Part shown: positions 12,296-20,292 of the stretch, one piece after another | Layout of the letters: the number at the start of each line of letters is the position of its first letter | Numbering within the stretch: position 1 is the first letter of the stretch | Origin: a virus | IMG/VR virus record: IMGVR_UViG_3300045141_000122 | Span: 1-22,749 of that record | Direction: 5' to 3' (one strand) | Length of the DNA: 22,749 bases | The notes under the pieces: generated by a model | The model's database searches: none | Told to the model about the DNA's origin: nothing | Seen by the model: only the letters and a program-made list of their open reading frames with translations | Made by a program: the position numbers and the translations under genes

Positions 12296-12915
12296 GCGGC
12301 ATCGCTCTCCCGTGGCGTCCTCAGCGCCACCTCAACGCCCCCGAACTGTGGACTCCGGGCGGCCACTTCCACTCCTACGGCGAGGCGATCCGGCGCGCGC
12401 TCGGAGCGCCCGTCGGCGGGCTGCACGTCGAGGGCTGGAATCCGCGCGGCATCGGCATCCTGTTCAACATCGCTGATGTCGCCGCCGCGAAGATCCTCGA
12501 CCACCTGAACGGCAAGACGAGCTACACGCTCGTCACGCCGAACTACGTGGCGCTGCTGACCGGCACGGCGCTCCAGGCCGACACGGGCGTGACGATCACG
12601 ACCACGAACAACGTCGAGGCCAACTACACGTCGTATGCCCGGCTCAGCCTGGCGGCGTCGGACTACAACGCTGCGGGCACGGGCGCGCACCCGCCGAACG
12701 CGACGATGACGATGCCCGTCGCGCAGAAGACGTGGCCCGCCTGCACCGGCTCCACGAGCACCGTGACCAACTGGTGCATCGTGCTCGGCACGGCCGTCAC
12801 GCGCGGCAACGCGGGCGACATCACGTTCTTCGGCACCTGCACCTCGACGGTCATCTCGACCACGCAGACGCCGCCCACCGTCGCCGCTGGCGGCTTCACC
12901 CTGACCAGCACCTAG
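12292..12915 (+). CDS. Gp80-like beta-sandwich fibre/decoration protein
   Basis: 207 residues. After a 50-residue lead comes the segment VAAAKILDHLNGKTSYTLVT followed by YVALLTGTALQADTG. Then TSYARLSLAAS, the 'N..MTMP..QKTWP' strand, NWCIVLGTA and GDITFFGTC follow. This order ('LLDHL...YVALxT...Y.R..L...N..I.FP...W...IxD...G.I.F.G.L') is a widespread phage minor tail/fibre module, sometimes annotated Gp80-like. Two cysteines (near 153 and 183) might form a disulfide. It opens a run of beta-rich genes between two adaptor genes and would be an exterior or receptor-contact protein. Start ATG 12292 overlaps the previous stop. Confidence 0.65.
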   Translation: MSGIALPWRPQRHLNAPELWTPGGHFHSYGEAIRRALGAPVGGLHVEGWNPRGIGILFNIADVAAAKILDHLNGKTSYTLVTPNYVALLTGTALQADTGVTITTTNNVEANYTSYARLSLAASDYNAAGTGAHPPNATMTMPVAQKTWPACTGSTSTVTNWCIVLGTAVTRGNAGDITFFGTCTSTVISTTQTPPTVAAGGFTLTST

Positions 12916-12917
12916 CG

Positions 12918-13511
12918 TTGCAGTTCCCGGCCACGAACGTCCTGGACGACTTCAACTCGGGCGCGAGCCAGAGCCTGAACGCACGCGCTGGCTGGTCCAC
13001 GACCGAGATATACAACGCGGGCGACTCGACCTTCGTGACGGACGCGACGCCCACCAAGGCCGTCCCGTCGATCAGCACTCCGGCCTCGAACTTCTGGGGC
13101 ACGATCATCGACACGCCGGACATGGAGTGCTGGTGGAAGACCGCCAACACGAGCCAGTCCGGCTCGCTGGTGCTGCGCTACAACCACGCCAACGTGCGGG
13201 GCTACCGCGCGCTCGTGAGCGCGGGCGGCAATCACGAGATCCGCACGCTCACCGGGACGCTGCTCGCGTCGGGCTCGTTCGGCTCGACGGTGATCGGTGA
13301 CACCTACGGCTTCCTGATCGTGGGGCAGCAGATGCAGATGTGGAAGAACGGAACGGTCATCCTCGCCGCTGGCGACTCGACGTACCGCAACGGTGGCAGC
13401 ATCGGCTTCCAGACGGACGCCGGTAACACGCCGCAGCTCGACCAGTTCGGCGGCGGCGCGCTGGCGCAGAGCATCACCATCCCCGGACGCGGGCAGGGGG
13501 TGTTCGGCTAG
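12918..13511 (+). CDS. LamG/concanavalin-like lectin-domain fibre protein, TTG start
   Basis: 197 residues with jelly-roll lectin features. NVLDDFNSGASQSLNARAGW at the N-terminus and GGSIGFQTDAGNTPQLDQFG at the C-terminus are the signature ends of LamG/ConA-type domains in phage and metagenomic proteins. The middle alternates beta strands (SGSLVLRYNHANVRGYRALV, YGFLIVGQQMQMWKNGTVIL). There is no ATG or GTG near the stop of the previous gene; the only early start in frame is TTG 12918, 2 nt after the previous TAG, with no strong Shine-Dalgarno, so coupling is needed. The end overlaps the next gene by 1 nt (TAGTG). Carbohydrate or host-surface binding is the likely role. Confidence 0.7.
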   Translation: MQFPATNVLDDFNSGASQSLNARAGWSTTEIYNAGDSTFVTDATPTKAVPSISTPASNFWGTIIDTPDMECWWKTANTSQSGSLVLRYNHANVRGYRALVSAGGNHEIRTLTGTLLASGSFGSTVIGDTYGFLIVGQQMQMWKNGTVILAAGDSTYRNGGSIGFQTDAGNTPQLDQFGGGALAQSITIPGRGQGVFG

Positions 13512-14230
13512 TGGCGATCACCCTCGTCCAGTCGAACGGCTCGGCTAGCACCGGCACGCTGGACGCGACGCCCCCGGCGTGGGGCTCGTCGCCAGTGGCG
13601 GGCAACTTGCTGATCATCTGTTGCTGCGAGGTCAACATCACCGCGGGCACCTGGGGCACCACTCCGGCGGGCTACACCGCCATGCCCTTCACGCCCTTCC
13701 AGTTCTACACGGCGGGCATCGGCGGCGTGTACGGCGGCTACTGGAAGATCGCCGCCGGGGGCGACGCGACGCCGGGACATATCGGTGAGACGACCAGCAC
13801 GCAGGACTGGGTGACGTACACCTACGAGTTCGCCAACCCGAATGGCTGGCTGACATCGCCGGTAGACCAAGAGACGCACACCGCCGCCGGGACTGCGACG
13901 GGCACGGCGTCTGCGTCGGGCAGCTCGGGCACGCTCGCGCAGGCGCAGGAGCTAGCGATCTGCATTGTCGGGCACGACGTGACTGTCCCAAGCCCGGCCT
14001 TCACGAACGGGTACGTCTCGGCCCCTCCGACGACCAACAACGGCAAGCTTGGCTTCGCGTGGCAGGAGACGGCTAGCACGGCGGCGGTCAGCACCACAGC
14101 GTCCTGGAGCGTGGTGGCTGCACGGTGGGGCGTCAAGCAGGTCACGTTCATGACGGCCACCGCCGCCGCCCCCTCCGCGACGCTGCAACTGCCCGGCCAG
14201 TTCCCCTCCCACGTCAGCGCGGCCTGCTGA
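13511..14230 (+). CDS. Beta-sandwich fibre/adhesin protein A
   Basis: 239 residues from GTG 13511 (TAGTG overlap). The opening PPAWGSSPVAGNLLIICCCE followed by 'W.TTPAGYT' is a recurrent phage/metagenomic beta-sandwich module: strand 'P.AGNLLI' then a Trp-containing turn. Later, TWVTYTYEF-like QDWVTYTYEFANPNGW and a second half with AQAQELAICIVGHDVT repeat the same strand order. The C-terminus is Ala/Pro-rich. Three consecutive cysteines (residues 37-39) are unusual. The downstream gene at 14230 has the same architecture, so the pair looks like a tandem duplication. Likely displayed on the virion. The alternative is a non-fibre decoration protein. Confidence 0.65.
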   Translation: MAITLVQSNGSASTGTLDATPPAWGSSPVAGNLLIICCCEVNITAGTWGTTPAGYTAMPFTPFQFYTAGIGGVYGGYWKIAAGGDATPGHIGETTSTQDWVTYTYEFANPNGWLTSPVDQETHTAAGTATGTASASGSSGTLAQAQELAICIVGHDVTVPSPAFTNGYVSAPPTTNNGKLGFAWQETASTAAVSTTASWSVVAARWGVKQVTFMTATAAAPSATLQLPGQFPSHVSAAC

Positions 14231-14967
14231 TGGCCCCCGCTTTCGTCAACCGCACGGCGCAGGGCTCCTCGGGAGCGAGCGGCACCGTCCTCAGCCCGGC
14301 CGTCTCTCCCTCCGCAGTGCCCGCGGGCGACCTGCTGGTCGCCGTGAGCGCCACCAACAGCGCGGCCGGTGTCGAGACCATGACGATCACCGACAGCGCC
14401 AGCGGCTTGGGCGCTCCCAACGTGTGGCAAGAAGCGATGAACCAGTGTTACTCCACTGGAGGCTTCGGCACCCTGCATATCCACACCTGTCTCGTCACCA
14501 GGCAGCTCCTGGTAGCCGACTCGATCACGCAGACCGTGGGCGCGACTGCTTCGCGGCGCAGCCTGGGCGTGTGGCGCTTCTCGGGATTCCTCCAGCCGCT
14601 CGTGACAGTCAACCGCTTCCAGAACAACGCGACGACCACGCTCGGGTCGCTCCCGGTCACGCCGCTCGCGACGGGCGGCCTGCTCGTCTACTGCATCGCG
14701 GAGAACACGGGAGCGAACGCGGGGCAGACCCTGACGGGCGCGACCAACGGCTTCACCATCAGCCTGGGCGGAAACAACTCGGGCGGCGGCAGCGTGGCCC
14801 GCGAGACGAACATCTGCTACCTCGTGCCCAGCGGAGCCCCAGCATCCACCTCGACCGCGCCCACGGACGCCAGCGCAGCTTCCTGGATCGGAGCCATGCT
14901 CAGCATCGAGGAGGGCGCGTTCGCCTCCAACCCACTGTACGCCCATCGGAGGACCACGCAGGTATGA
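14230..14967 (+). CDS. Beta-sandwich fibre/adhesin protein B (paralogue of A)
   Basis: 245 residues, ATG 14230 overlapping the previous TGA (TGATG). The strand VPAGDLLVAVSATNSA corresponds to VAGNLLIICC in the preceding protein. LATGGLLVYCIAENTG matches its second-half AQELAICIVGHD. SAASWIGAMLSIEEGAF matches TASWSVVAARWGVKQ. The protein is rich in Ser, Thr, Gly and Ala and has no membrane span. GGAGG lies 12 nt before the following gene's start, giving that gene partial independence. Function: probable virion surface or receptor-binding component. The divergence from protein A is large, so the duplication is old. Confidence 0.65.
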   Translation: MAPAFVNRTAQGSSGASGTVLSPAVSPSAVPAGDLLVAVSATNSAAGVETMTITDSASGLGAPNVWQEAMNQCYSTGGFGTLHIHTCLVTRQLLVADSITQTVGATASRRSLGVWRFSGFLQPLVTVNRFQNNATTTLGSLPVTPLATGGLLVYCIAENTGANAGQTLTGATNGFTISLGGNNSGGGSVARETNICYLVPSGAPASTSTAPTDASAASWIGAMLSIEEGAFASNPLYAHRRTTQV

Positions 14968-15515
14968 CTCGCCAGGCATTCAACGAACTGCTCGTCTCCA
15001 CCACGGCTGACGGCACCGCCGTCGGCAACAGCGCGACGGAGGCCATCATCGTGCCGGACTTCGTGTTCCCGGCCAACTACTTCATCCAGGGCACGACGAT
15101 CCGTTTCACGCTAGGCGGCAGGATCTCGAACATCGTCACGGCCACGCCGACCATCACGTTCAAGGTGCATATTGGCACCGCGACGCTCTCGGCCACGGCA
15201 GTCTTCTCCACTGGTGCTCTCGTGACGCGCGCCACGGTGGCGACGAACGAGTCGTGGCGCGCAGAGGGCACCATCGTCTGCCGCAGCTCGGGCACGGGCG
15301 GCACGCTCATGTGCATGGGCGAGTTCGACCTGCCGAACCTCACGGGCGCGACCACCGCGCTGGTGGCGACAGTCATCATGCCCTCGACGGCACCGGCCAC
15401 GCAGCCCGTGGATACCACCGTCGCGAACGTCCTCGGCATCGCGGCCCAGTGGAGCGCGGCCAGCGCCTCCAACACGATCCAGGTGCATCGCTACCACCTG
15501 GAGTGCCTGAACTAG
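14964..15515 (+). CDS. Beta-rich phage structural protein (fibre/decoration)
   Basis: 183 residues. The start segment LLVSTTADGTAVGNSATEA followed by IIVPDFVFPANYFIQGTTIR is a familiar opening of phage beta-jelly proteins ('LSs.aDGtA..ns..e.si.p....iPan.f..Gt.lr'). Strands TLGGRISNIVTATPTITFKV, SWRAEGTIVCRSSGTGGT and NTIQVHRYHLECLN follow, with the conserved 'R...G..I' pattern. ATG 14964 overlaps the previous stop (ATGA). Similar proteins are annotated as hypothetical virion proteins, so attachment to the tail or capsid exterior is inferred. It directly abuts the repeat-fibre gene. Confidence 0.65.
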   Translation: MTRQAFNELLVSTTADGTAVGNSATEAIIVPDFVFPANYFIQGTTIRFTLGGRISNIVTATPTITFKVHIGTATLSATAVFSTGALVTRATVATNESWRAEGTIVCRSSGTGGTLMCMGEFDLPNLTGATTALVATVIMPSTAPATQPVDTTVANVLGIAAQWSAASASNTIQVHRYHLECLN

Positions 15516-16793
15516 ATGCCCTGGATCGGCGGCCCACTCGGCTCGCGCGTCCCTCTCGATCTCGGTCCGGGGAGCCTCTACCCCTACCTCGGACCGGGCG
15601 ACCAGAGCATCGCCGCCGCCCCGGTGGTGCCCGCAGCGGCGGGCGTCTCGTTCGGAGCGTCCGGGTCGATCACCGCCAACACCAGCATCACGCCCGCAAC
15701 CAGCGGCGTGGCCTTCGGCGGGTCGGGGACGATCACCGCGCCGTCGGCCATTACGCCCGCCACGGGCAGCGTCAGCTTCAGCGGCACCGGGTCGATCACC
15801 GCCCCCTCGGCAGTCACGCCCGCAGCGGCCGGTGTCAGCTTCTCCGGCACGGGCTCGATCACCTCAATCCCCCAGGTAAGCGGCACCGCGAACGTGACGT
15901 TCAGCGGCACGGGTGCGATCTTCGCCCCCGGCGCGGCGGCCATCGTCCCGGCCACGAGCGGAGTCACGTTCAACGGCACCGGATCGCTGACCGCCGCGAC
16001 CTTCATCACGCCCGCGACCAGCGGCGTCGTGTTCAGCGGCAGCGCCTCGATCACCGCCCCTACCAGCATCACTCCCGCCAGCGCGGGCGTCGTGTTCAAC
16101 GGCACCGGGGCCATCACGATCATCCCGCAGGTCTCGGGCACCGCCAACGTCAGCTTCACCGGCACGGGCGCGATCACCGCTGCGGCCATGATCGTCGCCA
16201 CCTCGCAGGGCAAAGTCCAGTTCAACTTCGCGTCCGGCGGCGGCAGCATCACCGCCCCCACGCAGATCACGTTCGCCAGCGCGGGCGTCTCGTTCGGCGG
16301 CACCGGCACGATCACGTCCGGCGGGGTGCCGATCCTCCCGGCCGCGGGCAACGTCACGTTCAACGCGACGGGCGCGCTCAGCGCCCCGGCCTTCATCACG
16401 TCCGCTACCAGCAACGTCACCTTCAGCGGCGCGGGCACGGTCTCGGCTCCCATCATCCCGTTCATCACCCCGTCCGCTGGCAACGTCGCGTTCGGCGGTA
16501 CTGGCGCGATCTCGGCCCCCACCATCGCGTTCATCGCGCCCGCCACGGGCACCGTCGCGTTCGGCGCGTTCGCGAACATCACCGCGCCCACGCGCCTGAC
16601 CTTCGCCACGAGCGGAGTCGTGTTCGCGGGGACGGGCGCGATCATCATAGTCCCCCCGCCCCCACCGGGCGGCGGGGGAGAGTGGGTCATCTGGCAACCG
16701 CCGGACTTCCCGGCCAACCGCTCGGATGCCTGGCAGCGATTCCCCAGGCCCGGATTCCGAAGGCCCTCTCGCTCCGAAAGACGAGGTTACTGA
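15516..16793 (+). CDS. 425-residue tandem-repeat beta protein (fibre/adhesin candidate)
   Basis: Starts at ATG directly after the previous TAG. Residues 37-378 consist of 16 repeats of about 21 residues with consensus close to ITPATSGVxFSGTGSITAPS: a strand (GVxF), a Gly turn (SGTG), a second strand (SITA), and a Pro corner. This suggests stacked beta hairpins or a beta-solenoid rod, stiffened by regular Thr/Ser. A Pro/Gly hinge (PPPPPGGGG) leads to an aromatic, basic C-terminus (EWVIWQPPDF ... RPSRSERRGY) that could anchor to the particle. Repeats 2-5 and 6-9 look like a higher-order duplication. A rod-like fibre or spacer is likely. Length variation between relatives would be expected. Confidence 0.8.
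   Translation: MPWIGGPLGSRVPLDLGPGSLYPYLGPGDQSIAAAPVVPAAAGVSFGASGSITANTSITPATSGVAFGGSGTITAPSAITPATGSVSFSGTGSITAPSAVTPAAAGVSFSGTGSITSIPQVSGTANVTFSGTGAIFAPGAAAIVPATSGVTFNGTGSLTAATFITPATSGVVFSGSASITAPTSITPASAGVVFNGTGAITIIPQVSGTANVSFTGTGAITAAAMIVATSQGKVQFNFASGGGSITAPTQITFASAGVSFGGTGTITSGGVPILPAAGNVTFNATGALSAPAFITSATSNVTFSGAGTVSAPIIPFITPSAGNVAFGGTGAISAPTIAFIAPATGTVAFGAFANITAPTRLTFATSGVVFAGTGAIIIVPPPPPGGGGEWVIWQPPDFPANRSDAWQRFPRPGFRRPSRSERRGY
15624..16649 (+). repeat. 16 x about 63-nt tandem repeat inside the fibre gene
   Basis: Protein repeats of 20-25 residues, divergent at DNA level, start at 15624. Repeats 5 and 9 share the variant opening QVSGTANV (15873 and 16128), each preceded by a repeat shortened by one residue and ending in IP. 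This marks a duplicated four-repeat block (15687-15941 and 15942-16190). Confidence 0.8.
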
Positions 16794-17570
16794 GTGAACT
16801 TCCAGACGATCTACGGCGAGGTGGCGTCGAACTTCCCCACCGCCAACGTGGGCCGCTGCAAGCTGGCGGTCAACTCGGCCTACCACGAGTTCATCTCGGC
16901 GCGCCAGTGGTCGTTCACCGAGATCAGCCAGGCCGCCGTGCCGCTCGTGGCCTCGCAGCAGACCTACGTGCTGACCGGCACCTCGCCGGTCGTCCCGGAC
17001 TTCGACGGCCTGATCGACGTGAACATGGAGATGAGCACGGGCACCGACCGCAAGGCGCTGACCGAGTTCAAGCAGGCCGACTTCGACCGCGTGTTCGGGC
17101 ACGTCACGACAGCGGGAGAGCCCGCCGTCTACTGCGTGCGCGGCGCGCTCCCGGCGGCCTCCAGCTCGGCGGTCGTCTCGGGCGGCCAGACGGCGCTCGC
17201 GGTCGCTCCGATCCCGCTGGCGACGGCCGCGCACGGCCAGCAGTTGATCATCCGCTACTTCCGCCACGTCGGCTCGATTGAGCTGACGGCGGACGCCGAC
17301 GTGCCGATCATGCCGGGTGCCTACCACTACGCGCTCGTGGTGGGCGCGAACGCCTACATGCACGAGGCCATCGGCAACGTGCAGAAGGCCGCCCAGTTCC
17401 GCGCCCTGTTCAAGGAGCGCATCGCCGTCGCCATGAGCGAGGACATGGGCATGCGCCTGCGCGACCAACAGCTCATGCAGTTCGTACAGGGTGCCGACAT
17501 CTACCCGATCACTGGCCAGAGCCCGGCCACCTTCGACCCGCAGACCCGACCCTACGACAAGCACACCTAG
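16794..17570 (+). CDS. Head-tail adaptor (connector) protein 2
   Basis: 258 residues. Layout as in adaptor 1: N-terminal helices (FQTIYGEVASNF, KLAVNSAYHEFISARQWSF), a 'Q-Q-T-Y-V-L' beta turn, and a central beta domain. Then come IIRYFRHVGSIELTADADVP, IMPGAYHYALVVGANAYMHE and a helix QFRALFKERIAVAMSED. The run 'strand-YF...L.ADAD(V)P.MP...H..L...A' closely parallels 'strand-YY...L.ADGDIP...PE.H.LY..RA' in the gene at 11286. GTG 16794 follows the previous stop directly, with GAGG about 8 nt upstream. It precedes the nozzle gene, as gatekeeper-type adaptors do in short-tailed phages. The gap in the sequence between both adaptors is filled with fibre-type genes. Confidence 0.7.
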   Translation: MNFQTIYGEVASNFPTANVGRCKLAVNSAYHEFISARQWSFTEISQAAVPLVASQQTYVLTGTSPVVPDFDGLIDVNMEMSTGTDRKALTEFKQADFDRVFGHVTTAGEPAVYCVRGALPAASSSAVVSGGQTALAVAPIPLATAAHGQQLIIRYFRHVGSIELTADADVPIMPGAYHYALVVGANAYMHEAIGNVQKAAQFRALFKERIAVAMSEDMGMRLRDQQLMQFVQGADIYPITGQSPATFDPQTRPYDKHT

Positions 17571-19706
17571 ATGCCGACCAGCCAGCACCGACGCTTCGAC
17601 CAGGGCTTCATCCAGGATGAGGCCAGCTTCCTGCTGCCCGAGGGCGCGCTTTACAGCTCCAAGAACATGCTGTTCGACAAGGTGGGCATCGCGCGCAAGC
17701 GCGGCGGCGTCACGGGCCTCGGCTCTACTGCTACCTACGCGGGCCTCAACCTGGGCGTGATGATCGACACGAAGAACAACCTGCGCCTCTACGCGAACCG
17801 CGACTCGCTCAGCAACGGCATGGACTTCATCAATCCGGCTACGGGTGCCATCACCAGCACCCAGGCCATCAATCAGTCTGACAACAACTTCAGCGGCGGA
17901 CGCCCGTTCCTGCACCACGGCTGCCTCTGCTTCCCCCAATACTCCCCCGTCACTGTCTTCAACGCGAGGCCGATCTGGGTCGCCGGGGCCAGCGGTAGCG
18001 TGGCCCAATACACCCTCACCACCCCAGCCAGTCTGGTGGTCACGGCGGGGAATGCGCGCATCACCGTGGCCGCGGCCGACAACCCACTCACCAATATGCA
18101 GGTCGGCCAGATATTCGTCTGGCAGAACACGGCCCTCGCTTCTGGCGCATACCGCATCACGAGGCTCGTCAACAGCACGCACTTCGAGGTCTGGCCAATC
18201 CCGGACTTCACGCCTACCAGCATCACGGGCGGGGTTGCCTTCAACTGCCTCGACCCCGTGAATATCGTGGTCAATGGGCAGCTCCCAAGCGTGGGCGGAC
18301 TCGTCGGCATGAGCCACCAGGGGCGCGTCGTGCTCGGCAACCTCTCGCGCAGCGATGGCGTCTACAACGACCCCACGCCCCGGCGCGTCTGGTTCTCCAG
18401 CCTGCTGTTGGAGGGGGACGTATCGGGCAATGTGACCGTGGCCAGGATGTACGGGCTCACGTTCATGGCTAACGACGGCTATCCGGCACTCAACTACTTC
18501 GACATCCCCGTGCAGGAGGGCATCACCGCCATGGCCCCCACGGGATTCGGAGACGCCATTATCTTCACCGGCTTCCGGGCTTTTCGCCTGACCGGCAATC
18601 TCACGACGCAGTACGGCACCACCCAGTCCATTACCTGGGCCGTGCGCGAGATTCCCAACAGCGTGGGCTGCATGAGTGAGCGCAGCATGCGCCGCACGCC
18701 CCGCGGGCTGGTCTTCGCGCACGACTCCGGCGTCTACGCCACGGACGGTGCCAGTCTGCGCCCCCTGATGTCCGGCAAGATCAGCGGCTATTGGAAGTCT
18801 CTCGTGGCTGGCCCGTCCTTCGCTATCTATGGCAGCGGCGTCATCTACGGCAACCACTACTACATCTGCGGCGTCAGCAACAGCGTGCTCTGGGGCCTAA
18901 TGCTGAACCTCGACACGCTGGCTTGGAGCGTCATCAGCGGAAAGTCCAGTATGCCCGCTTCCTGGTTCGTGCTCTGCGGAGAGCAGGACCCGATCACGCC
19001 CAGTCGCACCTGGGGTCTGAAGGCGGCATCGGGCGGCGGCTCCGCAAGTATGACGAACGGCCAGCTCGTGAAGCTCGAATCCATGTTCGATCCGAACTCT
19101 GCCACCAAGGCCGACAACGACAACACGACCGTCAACTTCGAAGTCGTCACGCGCGCCTACACCGAGGACTCCCCCACGATCCAGAAGACCTGGGAGAAGG
19201 CCACCATCGAGTACGAGAACATCGGCGGCCCCGGCGTTGCCGTGACTCCTGCTGCGGTACTCGACTCGGCCGAGATGCCTGCGGGCGGCACCTCCACGTT
19301 CCTCCCGAGGCAGGACGTGTACACCGTCACGGCCGCCAGCAACGCCTCTCCCATCGTGATCACCTGCGGCACGCACGACATCAAGGTGGACTCCTGGGTG
19401 CATGTGCAGGGCGTGGGCGGCAACACGAACGCCAACGGGCCGTTCCGCGTACTGGCCGTCACGGGCACGACCGTGACCCTGATGGGCAGCTACGGCAACG
19501 CGGCCTACACCTCGGGCGGCACGATCCAGAACATGGATCAGCGCGACATCGACCTCAACACCGTCAGCCAGGGCGCGCAGTCCAACCAGTCCGCCATGGT
19601 GTACCGCATCAACGACACCGACTCCGGCGGAACACAGGGGGCCGACGGGTTCGAGCTGTACGGCATCACCCACTCCTGGTCGGAGCGTGATCCTCATGCC
19701 GAATAG
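17571..19706 (+). CDS. Tail nozzle-like beta-propeller protein with inserted beta modules
   Basis: 711 residues starting at ATG right after the previous TAG. The opening RFDQGFIQDEASFLLPEGAL, then N-M-L-F-D...RKRGG, is the common start of podoviral tail-stabilisation/nozzle proteins. Further blade-like segments follow: GRVVLGNLSRSDGVYNDPTP, RRVWFSSLLLEGD, DAIIFTGFRAFRLTGN, GLVFAHDSGVYATDGASLRP. Two insertions interrupt it. One is at residues about 144-225 (LVVTAGNARITVAAAD ... YRITRLVNSTHFEVWP). The other, at about 583-652, resembles the FCCH-like module of phage proteins (YTVTAASNASPIVITCGTHD ... NANGPFRVLAVTG ... AAYTSGGT). It would form the distal tail and DNA gate below adaptor 2. Alternative: another hub protein. 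Confidence 0.7.
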   Translation: MPTSQHRRFDQGFIQDEASFLLPEGALYSSKNMLFDKVGIARKRGGVTGLGSTATYAGLNLGVMIDTKNNLRLYANRDSLSNGMDFINPATGAITSTQAINQSDNNFSGGRPFLHHGCLCFPQYSPVTVFNARPIWVAGASGSVAQYTLTTPASLVVTAGNARITVAAADNPLTNMQVGQIFVWQNTALASGAYRITRLVNSTHFEVWPIPDFTPTSITGGVAFNCLDPVNIVVNGQLPSVGGLVGMSHQGRVVLGNLSRSDGVYNDPTPRRVWFSSLLLEGDVSGNVTVARMYGLTFMANDGYPALNYFDIPVQEGITAMAPTGFGDAIIFTGFRAFRLTGNLTTQYGTTQSITWAVREIPNSVGCMSERSMRRTPRGLVFAHDSGVYATDGASLRPLMSGKISGYWKSLVAGPSFAIYGSGVIYGNHYYICGVSNSVLWGLMLNLDTLAWSVISGKSSMPASWFVLCGEQDPITPSRTWGLKAASGGGSASMTNGQLVKLESMFDPNSATKADNDNTTVNFEVVTRAYTEDSPTIQKTWEKATIEYENIGGPGVAVTPAAVLDSAEMPAGGTSTFLPRQDVYTVTAASNASPIVITCGTHDIKVDSWVHVQGVGGNTNANGPFRVLAVTGTTVTLMGSYGNAAYTSGGTIQNMDQRDIDLNTVSQGAQSNQSAMVYRINDTDSGGTQGADGFELYGITHSWSERDPHAE

Positions 19707-20292
19707 AGACGATATGCGCGGCGACCCGTGGGAGAAGTTGCCCAACTACGGAACCACGCCGACCACCGACCTGGAGGATTACCGCGCTGGCGACCCGGCG
19801 CGCTTCTACTCGGCTACGCGCGGCGGCCAGACGGACGCCGTGTCCGAGCGCATCCAGAACATGCCCAGGGCGAAGATGTTCTACGCGGCTGGCAATCCGA
19901 GCTATGGAGCAGGCAACAGCTTCCTCCCGTTCGACACCAAGGTCGTCGATACCGACAACCTGATCCGCGGCACCACCTACTTCACCTGCACCACGCCCGG
20001 CGTCTACTGGGCTCACGCGCGTTTGCGCTGCGGCGGCGTGGCCGGGGGAAACGTCGGCGTGTGGGGCATGATCACCGACCCGGGGCAAATCTTCGTCGTG
20101 GACGAGGCCACCAACTACGGCGTCCCGGCAGCCTTCGGCACCTACATGACTTTCAGCGGACTCTGGTTCGCGCGGGCGGGCGACCAGATCGGATTCTGGC
20201 TCAGTACCACCGCGACGGTCAGCGTCGGCGGGGGCGTGAACTCGAACTTCTTCGAGACGATCCTATTGTCCACCTATGGGAGTGATAACTAA
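19696..20292 (+). CDS. C1q-like jelly-roll protein (receptor-binding candidate)
   Basis: 198 residues from ATG 19696, overlapping the nozzle stop by 11 nt; GGAG 10 nt upstream supports this start. In-frame GTG 19687 and ATG 19714 are alternatives. After a polar N-terminus (DPWEKLPNYGTTPTTDLEDY), residues about 75-198 look like a C1q/TNF-type jelly roll. 'LPFDTKVVDTDNL' is followed by YFTCTTPGVYWAHARLRC ('G.Y...A.L...'). Then VGVWGMITDPGQIFVV, GLWFARAGDQIGFWLST and FFETILLSTYG follow. These domains often trimerise as knobs on fibres. Position after the nozzle fits a tail knob or spike. Confidence 0.65.
   Translation: MPNRDDMRGDPWEKLPNYGTTPTTDLEDYRAGDPARFYSATRGGQTDAVSERIQNMPRAKMFYAAGNPSYGAGNSFLPFDTKVVDTDNLIRGTTYFTCTTPGVYWAHARLRCGGVAGGNVGVWGMITDPGQIFVVDEATNYGVPAAFGTYMTFSGLWFARAGDQIGFWLSTTATVSVGGGVNSNFFETILLSTYGSDN

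Noticed and set aside
15624-16649. Repeat array as CRISPR
   Set aside because: The repeats are in-frame, divergent protein repeats of about 63 nt without constant repeats or unique spacers.
12292-16793. Diversity-generating retroelement acting on fibre genes
   Set aside because: No reverse transcriptase gene and no template/variable repeat pair with A-specific differences is visible.
15254-17281. A 675-codon plus-strand frame
   Set aside because: Its translation is Arg/His/Pro-rich low complexity and it runs out of frame through the repeat-fibre and adaptor 2 genes: a GC-rich shadow frame.
15864-18857. A 997-codon open frame on the minus strand
   Set aside because: It lies exactly opposite three well-supported plus-strand genes. 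C/G-ending plus-strand codons leave few stops on the complement, and the translation is a low-complexity Arg/Ala/Val/Asp mixture with no ribosome-binding site.
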